Assembly: GCA_002633025.1 (NCBI GenBank)
Contig: NMRB01000009.1
Location: 833,691 to 897,690, forward strand
DNA from: Notospermus geniculatus
Lineage: Eukaryota; Nemertea; Pilidiophora; Heteronemertea; Lineidae
Reading direction: 5' to 3'
DNA length: 64,000 nucleotides
Positions 21,208 through 30,548 of the stretch are shown here, one piece after another. A program made the translations under genes and the position numbers. A model generated the notes under the pieces. The model made no database searches. It was given only the letters and a program-made list of their open reading frames with translations, and was not told where the DNA came from. Position 1 is the stretch's first letter; each line of letters starts with the position of its first letter.

Positions 21208-23392
21208 GTAGGTGTCAGTTTATGTTTGGCAACAACATGTCATGGATGGGAAACGGTGCACTCAGCACTGAGGATTCGAACAATGCCTTCACAAAGGATG
21301 ATTCATCCCCATGAAACATTTGTTCGCCTGCGTGTTCGTGTCGCGTGTGCCTTGATGTAAACTTGGCCTAACGTACGCGCAAAACGTGAATTCAAAATTT
21401 ACATTGTTTCTGGTAGGTGGAAGGCACTACACCAGCTTAGTAACCGACGTCTCTCCAATATGCAGCTTGTTCGAAGTAAAGCCGATTGTTTCTACATTGA
21501 GAATCTTCTGCCAAGAGAAGCTGTACAGAAGGCATGGAAGTTGGTGAGGGATGAGGAGGCGCTTAAACATATCAGGTAATATGGACCATCGTAATGCTCA
21601 AACGTCGTTGACCCCCCCACCTGTCGTTCACAGAAGTAAACTGCAGGCCGCCCCCCTGCCGCCTCTTTTTGCCAGGTTCCTTTCTGATTGTGCACCTTGC
21701 ATGAAGGACGAATGTAAAATTTCTTGCGGGGTCTACTTTAAAGACACCCTGATAACATTTGTCTCCCAATGTGCCGCTCACTGCTCAACTGCTGAAGGAT
21801 GACGGAGGAGGAGGTTCGGAATGGCGAGGCAAATGAGAGACTATCCATTGTGACGGATTTCCGAGATAGTGTCAAAATGACGATGTTTATAATACATGTA
21901 TATGTAGTTCCTAAAGCAAATATTCTTTGAATTACCTACACCTATTGTTCATTTGTTCCAGGTTTTTCGTGATGACCAACGCCGAGCGAGTCATAACTAT
22001 TGGCGACCACAGGTACAGCTTTGACCAATTGCCACAGCTTCAAACTCCGGATGGCATAAACTCACGTGAAGTTAGAGAAAGCACATTTGAAAAAGTGGAG
22101 TACAGGGATGCACTTGATCGAGTAAGAAAGCTCGGGATGTACCTTACAGCGCTTGGGTATTTGGTCCCCGAAAAAGTGCAAGAGCTTGAAGCAAAACGGA
22201 CGCGTTTTGTTGAAATGTGTCGTATGGTCGTGGATATTGTCGACAAGTTTGAAAAGGACAGCGTTGATTTGTTGATACGTTTACAAATAGCGTGTAACTG
22301 TTGTGTCAGAGGGCTTCACACACTCGTGGAGGCTGACCTGGAGCCCAAGCTGATCGCATTTGATCATATTCTCTGCCTGGTGAACGAGGTGTCTTGGTTG
22401 GATCCAAGCTTTACTGAAACCATCACAAATGTTTTGGAAAAGGACCGCAGGGACATGGCGCCGGACGACGTGGATGGGTCATCGCAAAATATGAGTTGGT
22501 ACAGTTGGGTTTGCTCCTTCGGGGGAAAAGTATCCAGTGCGGAAATTATGAAGCGTGTTGATATGTCATTGGAAGTGGTGAAACTGGCGAAAGGTTGTCT
22601 GCCGTTGGAGGATGTGGTCAATAGTTACCTCGCAATCAGTCACCTAGTCGCACATCAAATGGGCGAGGTCGTGGCTGGCAAAGGGACAGGCGAGAATGTG
22701 GATATGAAATCACGTGACTGGAGGGATGACGCAATCAAGTTTTTTCAGTGGTGAGTATCATGCAGGTACCTCTTGGTAAGTGTATTCGGGAGGTACTCTA
22801 CCTCCCTGCATGGTTTGGTTTTGGTTTCCTGGGCATGTTCATCCTTCTGCAAATGCATGTTCCCAATTTCCGTTTCAGGCTCCAATCGTTTCGAATGGTT
22901 TGCCGTGATGACCGGCTAACTGGTGTTGACTGGATGAGAACTCAGAGAACCTTGCAGACGAAAAAGGTCATGAAAAGTTGGGACGAATGCTCGGCGGCTA
23001 TAAAGAAACTTGGAGACTCGGAGTTGGCGAAACTGGTCGATGAGGTCGAGGTTCGGTCATGTCGGTTCAGTGGGAATGGTTCAACTTGGCGTACTCAACA
23101 GGTTGGAGACGAAGCGTTAGTAATTAAAAATAACATGGGTGACATGGTGACCACAGACACGTTACCCCAGACTTCAGCTCAGCCACGGGACACCACCAAT
23201 GATACTGATGTCAGAATTACAATTGAGACAGCAGGGGATAATGGAAAGGAACCCGAATCAAACAGGACGGTTGCGGGGACTGAAGACCGTGCTTCATCGA
23301 CAAGGTCCAACATCCTCTCACGGTTTCTCGGTCGCTTGGTGAACAAACCTGTACCCGATGATGATGCTCGAATGAAAATGCAAACAGCTTGA
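20324..23392 (+). CDS. gene B: helical protein of an unrecognised family, paralogue of gene A
   Basis: Spliced model join(20324..21207, 21417..21575, 21962..22750, 22879..23392), 2346 bases, 781 residues. Exon number, intron phases (all 2) and junction residues match gene A. Residues 55-130 carry the family core (LYIATN ... KLCDAWSLMLTSYKIGAND ... GFPDTALEDVKSV). The first junction reads FLCR-WKAL in both genes. The start ATG at 20324 is in good context (ACAAGATGG); B has about 15 more N-terminal residues than A. Exon 3 is diverged; exon 4 is short and lacks the charged repeat of A, ending in a polar tail. No signal peptide or strong membrane helix is seen, so probably cytosolic or nuclear. 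Function unknown; I see no catalytic motif. Confidence 0.85.
21417..21575 (+). CDS. gene B coding exon 2
   Basis: Acceptor TTTCTGGTAG, donor AG|GTAATA. It encodes RWKALHQLSNRRLSNMQLV through REAVQKAWKLV, aligned with gene A exon 2. Confidence 0.82.
21962..22750 (+). CDS. gene B coding exon 3
   Basis: Acceptor TTTGTTCCAG, donor TG|GTGAGT. 263 residues, mostly helical, with CNCCVRGL near the middle. Confidence 0.82.
22879..23392 (+). CDS. gene B coding exon 4
   Basis: Acceptor CCGTTTCAG continues the frame as W-L-Q-S-F. 171 residues, then a TGA stop. The second half is polar and probably disordered. Confidence 0.82.
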
Positions 23393-24671
23393 TTATTTGT
23401 TATCGGTGTTCAACGTTCGAGAATGACGGGTGAGTGGTGATGTCTTGGAAGGTCCTTTTCTTCATTCTGGTCGTTCGTCTCCTGTAGAGGGCAACTTGAA
23501 TGTGCTTCTAATACCATGATAATAATGTTCTGGCATAAAATGTATTTGATCTTCAGAAGTTCATTAGAAATCATAACATGCTTGATATGGAATGTGAAAC
23601 TGCCTGAAATGATATCTGAGTGTTCACTCTTACCAGTAGCGGATGCACGCTCTCTTTTTTCGGCTGTGAGTAGTACTAGAACACGAGAGACATTCGAACC
23701 ATTTTCTGTAACATTACTTGAAAAAGATTTAAAGATTTGAAATGTAATCCTCCTTGTACACCGAAGTGTTGGCGTGTAATTTTGCATAATGCAAAATGTG
23801 TCGCGTGCTTTTCTGAGAGTAACTGTTCATTTGGTGAGTTCGCTCGCTATTGGAAATGCTATTGGTGATGGGCGTTATCGTTATTCAGTTCATTTCGATT
23901 GGAAGCAACGCCTCCGTTGACAAGCGTCATCGAATCTTGAACAAATGGGGATAAGCCAATTGGATACCTGGGCCGATACTTGAAAAGACGATGCGCGCCG
24001 GCTATACACAGTGAGAAAAAATCGTACTACTTTTCAGCCATTTGGCCAAAACGTACTATCCCTTTGCAACAACTAGCACAAAAACCGTCTAAATTTTTAT
24101 TCACACATTTTCCGTCTTATCCTGCACCAGTAAGTTACACGGTAATCGTCTACTCTGTCATTCTTGTCTGGCCGGCCAAAATAGTACGATTTGCGACTAC
24201 CTGATACCCCACAAGTTGTACGAAAACAATCCATCACTACGAGGCTGTTTATCACCTAGCTGTCAGTCATTTTAATTTGATACTTCTGCAGTTTATCTAC
24301 CATGGATGTGATTACCTGGGATTGCATAATGTGTAATTAAAGAGTGCTGTGTGAATTTCCACTCTCAATACAGACCTATCCCATGATGCACCTTAAGTGT
24401 TTGACAAGTGTATGAGACGAGAAATAGCTCGCAGACGAATGCCTGGTCAGTTGTAAAATCAGATGGTGCAAGAATTACAACGTTATGGAGCATGTTGGCG
24501 TTTACATTTTGCCAGCATTGTGAAGTTTTGAAGTTTTTTAGGCGTATAGATAGCGACGGGATGGTCATTACCCAGTGAAATTAGTCACTCTCATTTCACG
24601 CTAACTCCCTTAGAATGAGGGGAAATACTGCTGAGAGGGACAGGAACACAGTGGTACTTTATATCTGTGAA

Positions 24672-24745
24672 GGCCTACTGCTTACAGCGCCCGCCTCGCA
24701 ATCCCAGAGTCCCGTTCGAATCGCTGTTCTGATCACCACTTTTTG
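24672..24745 (+). repeat. tRNA-like fragment inside the CACTA-like element
   Basis: GCGCCCGCCTCGCAATCCCA followed by CCCGTTCGAATCGC looks like a degraded anticodon-to-T-arm segment of a tRNA or tRNA-SINE. It is not a complete tRNA. Confidence 0.3.
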
Positions 24746-25181
24746 GTCCCTTTATTAATGAGCAGCTTTTCGCACCCTGACACTGCCTGAGTGCGTTTGT
24801 TGCCAGTTATTTGACAGTAACGCTGTTGTAAAGTGTTTTCAAGAAGACATGTACACTGTAAGTCATGTAAGTCAGCATAGGCCAAAAGGCTTTCGATTCC
24901 CTTGACAACCATTGCCTTTGCCTAGAGTGAGACTTCCCCAGTAGGCCTACAGCGGGAACATGACGCCCAAGGGTGTAGGCCTATAAATGCAGTGTATAGT
25001 CAGGATGCGGTTTCCCACTTTCATCAAGAACACAAAATTCTGTAGCAGACACTAAACTGTGAGTAAGATGGGCTTTTAGACCAGCGAAGCAACATTACAC
25101 ACAGTGACCTCGGCAAACGCTGCAAACCATCATCAAAGGAAGTGTGATTGACAGCCAGCTGATAAGACATATGGAGTCGCC

Positions 25182-25224
25182 TCAAGGTGATGGCTGATTT
25201 GCCTCAAGGTGATGGCTGATTTCC
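25182..25224 (+). repeat. 22 bp tandem duplication
   Basis: GCCTCAAGGTGATGGCTGAT(TT) occurs twice in a row within the CACTA-like element. Confidence 0.85.
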
Positions 25225-25658
25225 GTACAGTTTATTCTGTAGATGTGGACGCAAAGCGTACTACTTTTTCGTCCCAGACAAGTCTGACAGGAGAGACGGT
25301 ATCCGTGCAATACCTGGATCAAGGAGTAGACGGATAATGAGCTAATAAAATCACCCGACGGTTTTCGTCTAGTTCTTGGCAATGATAGTACGTTTTGGCC
25401 AAATGGCTTAAAAAGTAGTACGGTTTTCACTTCATAGTGATAGACCCTTGATCATTCGAGGTGCGGTCGTCAGCAATAAGAGGAAGCAGTACGAACTTTC
25501 AAATATCTGCGTTCTTTTGAGTGTTAACGTTGATTCTTAATACCGGAGTCAGAAAAGTCGGTTAAAGATGAGGGGACCTGAGTAACACATCGAATCGGCA
25601 AGTAATCTACGCTGACGTTATAAGGGCACCCGAATCTTCCCGAAAGATTCATCCCAAA

Positions 25659-26624
25659 ATGGCGGATTTGGCAACCATTGCTCCTACAACAAGCGCATCG
25701 GCAGGAATGGCGCCAAAACAAAATGGCGTCTCCCTTCTCGATGTATCTTCCTACCTACACACCTACGTAAATGTCTTCACCGTATGTCTCGGTTTAATCG
25801 GGAATTTACTTTCCATTTGGATATTTTCAAGCCGAAGAAAAGGCGCTCAGTCCTGGAGGATCTATCTTTTATGCCTGGCCATCTCCGATAGCGGGTGCCT
25901 CATAACATACTTCCTCATAAAATGGCTGGATATCGGAGTTCACACCTTGTCACAAAATTTTCGGCTTGACTTCGTCGCGCAGTCGAATATAATTTGCAAA
26001 ATCGTGTTTTATGTCTACACCATATCGTCTGGTCATTCGTCATCGCTGTTTACAACGGGCAGGCGCAAGATGGCGCTCTTGGTGTTTTTCATGACGTCAT
26101 TCGTCGTCTGGATTCCGACATTAGTGGCAGTGAACAGCCACCAGGTGGCGGGAGAAGGGCCGTTAATCTGCGAGGAAAATCCGTTGGTTCGGCCACTCTC
26201 GGTACTATGGCTCTACAGAGTGAACTGGTACATATTCATTGACCTGTTTCCCAGTTTCACCGTTATGTTTCTCAACATCGTCATCATCATTGGCATGCGG
26301 CGATCAGGGAAGTTTAAACGTACAGTGCAACAGGATGCCAAACAAGCTAAGGCCGAAATCTCTGCTTCGGTCAATCTCCTCGCCGTATCGACGCTGTTCT
26401 GTCTCCTCATGAGCCAGGAGGCCATCTTTTGGGTTGTTTACCGAATCAGAGATCACGTGGGGCAGACTCCAGAGCAGGCGAACCACTTGTTCTCCATCAT
26501 CGATATTTCTTGGGGTATTCTGATCCTTAACTATGGAACAAATTTTATTATTTATGCCACATCTCTTGACTTCTATAGAAAGCGAATCAAAGAGTGTTTT
26601 TGCTGTGTTTGGCAGCAGTCATGA
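25659..26624 (+). CDS. rhodopsin-family GPCR (peptide-receptor-like) lacking the E/DRY segment
   Basis: Intronless, 321 residues. TM1 about 36-57 with the class A GN signature (GLIGNLLSIW), TM2 about 67-88 with LAISD, TM3 from about 110 with Cys113, extracellular Cys171 as disulfide partner, TM5 about 190-212, TM6 around LLAVSTLFCLL, TM7 ending NYGTNFIIY in place of NPxxY, then a short Cys-containing tail. The style fits the FMRFamide-receptor-like group expanded in marine invertebrates; no ligand can be named. Oddity: TM3 runs GHSSS and then directly into LFTTGRRK, which looks like the end of intracellular loop 2. The rest of TM3, the E/DRY motif and most of loop 2, about 30 residues, are absent without a frame break. 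It may be a non-signalling receptor, a pseudogene caught early, or an assembly deletion. Confidence 0.85.
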   Translation: MADLATIAPTTSASAGMAPKQNGVSLLDVSSYLHTYVNVFTVCLGLIGNLLSIWIFSSRRKGAQSWRIYLLCLAISDSGCLITYFLIKWLDIGVHTLSQNFRLDFVAQSNIICKIVFYVYTISSGHSSSLFTTGRRKMALLVFFMTSFVVWIPTLVAVNSHQVAGEGPLICEENPLVRPLSVLWLYRVNWYIFIDLFPSFTVMFLNIVIIIGMRRSGKFKRTVQQDAKQAKAEISASVNLLAVSTLFCLLMSQEAIFWVVYRIRDHVGQTPEQANHLFSIIDISWGILILNYGTNFIIYATSLDFYRKRIKECFCCVWQQS

Positions 26625-26954
26625 AGGAGAATGGCCCAGTAGACCGACCTTACTAATTTTGGATAAGTCTATAGATGATCTTGTACTCGTCGAGCATGAT
26701 AACGTGAATCAAACCCACGCCTCTTTTTTCGGGGAACTCTAAACTGTGGTAAGATATTTCCCAGCGTTTGGGGTTTTCCAACTAAACGGGCAATGTTTTC
26801 CAAAGAAGAAGCGCCTTTAGGTTAGGCCTATCAATGAATTCTCAACGTTATTTCAATGAGCTTTCAGGAATATTGTGGTTCTCTTGTCGTATTAATACAG
26901 CATGGAATAATGTTCCCGAAAGAATGGATTGATAACACCATCCTCAATGTTTTG
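26625..26954. other. downstream of the GPCR, no gene seen
   Basis: Presumed 3'UTR and spacer; no supported exon. Confidence 0.4.
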
Positions 26955-27158
26955 ATAGCTGACATAAAGTCGTCTCCGAATTTCGCAGATTTTCGACCCC
27001 AACTTGGGGTCTTCCTCAGGCACTTTCTAGTAGTGATCCAAGAATGATTCTGGGTTGGGATCTCTACTAGAAAGTGCCTGAGGAAGGCCCCGGTTGGGGT
27101 CGAAAATTTGCGAAATTCGGTGACGACTTTATGACGTTTTTTGTGCTCTATGTTGGAT
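26955..27158. mobile_element. long foldback element between 15 bp direct repeats
   Basis: Arms of about 70 bases pair from ATAAAGTCGTC through TTTCGACCCCAAC and TCAGGCACTTTCTAGTAG with their reverse complement. The element is flanked by exact ATCCTCAATGTTTTG copies at 26940-26954 and 27159-27173. No ORF of its own; open frames through it only reflect the inverted repeat. Confidence 0.7.
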
Positions 27159-27520
27159 ATCCTCAATGTTTTGGAGGCATATTCAGGAACACCTTGCAGA
27201 TCTGCATCGCCCTGCCTGCTTTGAATACATATTTGTGATATTGCCTCTACAGAGGCTCCAACGCAAGAGGAAATGAAGGGAAACATATTTGAATTGAAGA
27301 GCGCTTCATGTGTGTACGCGAAAGAAATGTGAGTAGCGTGCAGCTCAGGGAAAGCGTACACTGATTCAAAAGCTGTCGCCACGTAATCCTTCGGTATTTC
27401 GACATGTGCTTTAGGGCTAATCTGTAGCTAATAAGCCTTCTTTTGAACAGAAACAGTTTGATGTAGGCCTACATATTATTTGGTGCACAGAGAGTCAAGT
27501 ATAATTCCTCCAAGGTAACA

Positions 27521-27744
27521 GAGTTTTCGCAAAGCCCCCGAAACGCCAACGCGAATACTTTTGTTTGGTGCTCTCTTCAGCTCTTCGTGGCATCGAACAA
27601 TGGGTTCGCCGGCGTTTGCCTCCGAAACGCCAACGCGAACACCAATCCCATTGTACGTACATCTTCAGTGCCAGGAAGAGAGCACCGAACTAAGGAAATT
27701 TGAAAGGCGTTCGCATTGGCGTTATTCGAGGATTTGCGAAACGT
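27521..27744. mobile_element. foldback MITE, GAGTTTTCGC family, copy 2
   Basis: Left end GAGTTTTCGCAAAGCCCCCG then AAACGCCAACGCGAA; right end TTCGCATTGGCGTT ... GATTTGCGAAAC. It contains an extra internal CCGAAACGCCAACGCGAA word near 27622, suggesting a nested or rearranged copy. Confidence 0.65.
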
Positions 27745-29082
27745 CGCTGCTTAGTTCAGCGATCATCCTGCAGGTGACCTCATAGTCGCTTGATGTCTGT
27801 CACCACGTCATGTCTTCTTGATAATATCGCCAATGATGTGAACAAAACCTTTATGAGTAAACAAACAAAAAACCATAACTGCACACGTTCGAATGCCTTC
27901 GAATGGAAACATTTCCCACCTGAGAGTCGGCATCATGCAGAATTCCACAAACTGACAAAAGGAGAGAAAAATTGAGGACTGTGTGCAAACGAACGCTAGC
28001 TATGTATGTAAATATCAGCTGTGGCAAGTAAAAGTAATTATTTCTTGCCTGGAGGTAATTACCATCTGGGGAAGACTGGACAAACCAAAGTCGCAAGAGA
28101 CTCTGTTTGTTCAGAAGCCCACGGAGAGGCAGGGACCGACGTTTGTCAATACCAGCGGCACCCGATGCAAGGTCTTCGGTATGTCCTCTGGCCGAAGGCG
28201 GTCAGCAGCAGGGATGTTGGGGAAGATGCCATCGAAAAAAAGTCAAATGGTGGTGTTCATGCGGGGAAAGAAGTAGAAATCTGTATTGTGTTTTTAGTGT
28301 TAGATCAATATTTAGCAGTTATATCAGATAAATTACAGTGCTGGAGTCAGATTGATGAGCATGTCCGAAACTGGATGTCGTTGTCGTATAGATAATTGTA
28401 AGAAATCTGTCATCGCCACAACCAAATAGAAACCAATGAGATAAACGTTACACACATTCATTCTGACTATTCTGCAGCTGACATTCATCAAATTCACATT
28501 TTCGTTAAAAAAGTACCATCTATTTAATCAACTAAAACTTCATCCTATTAATTGGCGATCATTATTTGGCGACATGGTATTTGACAAGCTCTCCGGGGAT
28601 GCATCAATTTTAATTCACAGCATCCTGTTCCGGTAAGTTTTTCTATTGATATTGATGTGTATCGCAATTCCGATGAACGGCATCTGGCGTAAAAATTTAA
28701 GATGATTTGAATACGTCGGATGTAGTTAAATACGTTTTCATAGGGAATTTCTCGGCATGAAAGCCGTAAACGAACGATACGATCTCCTTTCACAGTTTCA
28801 GCGAAGGCGTTTTTCACAGGATGTGATGAAAATGTGTTGTGTACTCAATACTTCCCTGCTCTTCTATTGTTAGAATTTGTTTGACTTCTGTTTTTTGTTC
28901 ATCTCCGAGGCTCTGCTTGATTGTGTGCAACGTTCCGAAATTTGCAGACGAGACGTTGTTTCTTTACATCGAAGATGGCATCTCTGTTGAAGAAGAATAA
29001 GAAGACAGGAAAATGATGCAACATAATACTGCCATTGTATTATATCAAATTCCAGATTCCTCTGGTGTACATGCAACGAGGA
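27745..29082. other. intergenic, no gene seen
   Basis: Only short unsupported open frames. Confidence 0.4.
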
Positions 29083-29257
29083 CAGGGGCGGATCCACAAT
29101 TCAGAAAAGAGGGGGGGGGGCGCTGTGCTAGAAACATGGAAATCTGCGGTGAATGATTTGTACCAAATTTCAAACCTTCACGGTCGATATTGCAGCTTTG
29201 TTGGCCGAAAGGAGGGGGGGGGGGCACTCCGAGTGCCCCCCTTTGGATCCGCGCTTG
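29083..29257. mobile_element. hAT-like MITE with G-rich inside
   Basis: The ends CAGGGGCGGATCCA and TGGATCCGCGCTTG are inverted with two mismatches. GAGGA is found on both outer sides. The inside has runs of ten or more G, as in the element at 8621-8786. 175 bases, no ORF. Confidence 0.6.
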
Positions 29258-30426
29258 GAGGAGACCAGCATGCTCCCCTTGACAACGAGAAAACATTGCA
29301 ACAATCCCCGACTGAATTCACTAACGGTGGTTAACATTGCCGGAGATGACCGGCCAAGCTTGTCGCTTGATGCATTGCCTGAACTGCCCAACCTCAAACA
29401 ATATCCGTCCTAAATTACGAATAAATCCGCGCGGGGAATTGTCTAATTTACCACGGATGGTCCTAACGACCACACAGCGGGGACGGCGCAAAAAACAGTC
29501 GTCAAATCGAGAAATGACTCAGCAAGATCTTCCTGGTTCAGTTCTACCTGTCATCAATGCACACAATCCACGACTTTTCTGGGACGTATTCATTTATCAT
29601 TGTTGTCATTACTATCAGTGCTGACCATCCTCCATCTAATTTGGAAGTGACCGTAAAGCCGGTCGTAAACCCGTCGTTCCAGCCGTTGGATGGAGGAAAC
29701 GACCGGATTCTGTCCCTGATTGAAACTAATCACTGCTGTGAAAGCATAACATGTAGCAACTACAGGTACAGAGGGTATATCTGACCCTCGAAACTGTGGA
29801 CACAGGCGCCAACAAGAAATCCATTAATTACATGAACTCAGTAGGGAAGAGGAAATCACTGGTGGGCGAAGCCATTCGTCCAGGCCTCGGCTATTTGAAC
29901 TCCAGCGGGGCAATCACCAGTAGCTGATGGAGCCACGTTTACAAGTCTATGTCGGCTTGCAGGTAATCGCCCGAAAAAGAACTCATCTCTCTTATCATCC
30001 GATTCAGCTATTTTACCCTTTCATCTCAAGGGATTCTCTGTTTTGTTGCTAATGCCATCATCATCTGCTGGCTACCATTCTTGGCGACGATCTTCTCATA
30101 TTCGATGGAGATTTAAGACCCTGGAGACATGTATTGGCAATATTTCCAATAGTTGTTTTCGCACCTGTCACGTTTTCTGATTATCTTCGAAGAAACAAGG
30201 TATCCCATTGCAACGGGGAACAGAGGAATCGCCCAACTGTTCCCTTGATGGTGAATCTTTCGTATTTCTGATGTTGATATTCAGGCGGGAAATGTAATAT
30301 GTTCACCCGAGGGGACTTGAGATTGGGTCTTTTTTACAATCTCGGCACTGGAATTATCCTCCTTGGGGAGTTAGTTCATTGGCAGAGGAATTATCCGTCT
30401 CCCCACTCTTGTGCGGTAGTTATGAA
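29258..30426. other. intergenic, no gene seen
   Basis: No exon with splice support and no clear repeat. Confidence 0.4.
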
Positions 30427-30548
30427 GAGTTTTCGCAAAGCCTCCGAAACGCCAATGCGCAATCTAATCCCATTGGTTGATGCCATAATGAGAGCACCAA
30501 ACAAATGGAGACATCAGGGTTGACGTTTTCGTTGCTTTGCGAAACCTC
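30427..30548. mobile_element. foldback MITE, GAGTTTTCGC family, copy 3
   Basis: Left end GAGTTTTCGCAAAGCCTCCG then AAACGCCAATGCGC; right end GACGTTTTCGTTGC then TTTGCGAAACCTC. 122 bases. Confidence 0.65.

Larger units (their letters stand above)
24007..25439. mobile_element. non-autonomous CACTA-like DNA transposon
   Basis: The left end starts CACAGTGAGAAAAAATCG and the right end, read on the other strand, CACTATGAAGTGAAAACCG; both run on into CGTACTACTTTT and then GCCATTTGGCCAAAACGTAC. ATA flanks both sides (24004-24006 and 25440-25442), a 3-base duplication as expected for EnSpm/CACTA. Subterminal words such as AGTACGATTT recur inside. It is 1433 bases with no transposase frame, so it needs a helper. 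Confidence 0.75.

Noticed and set aside
24672-24745. A functional tRNA gene
   Set aside because: Only a partial T-arm-like segment; no acceptor stem pairing or complete box A.
26864-27382. 172-codon minus-strand frame
   Set aside because: It runs through both arms of the foldback element and its internal residue repeats come from that palindrome.
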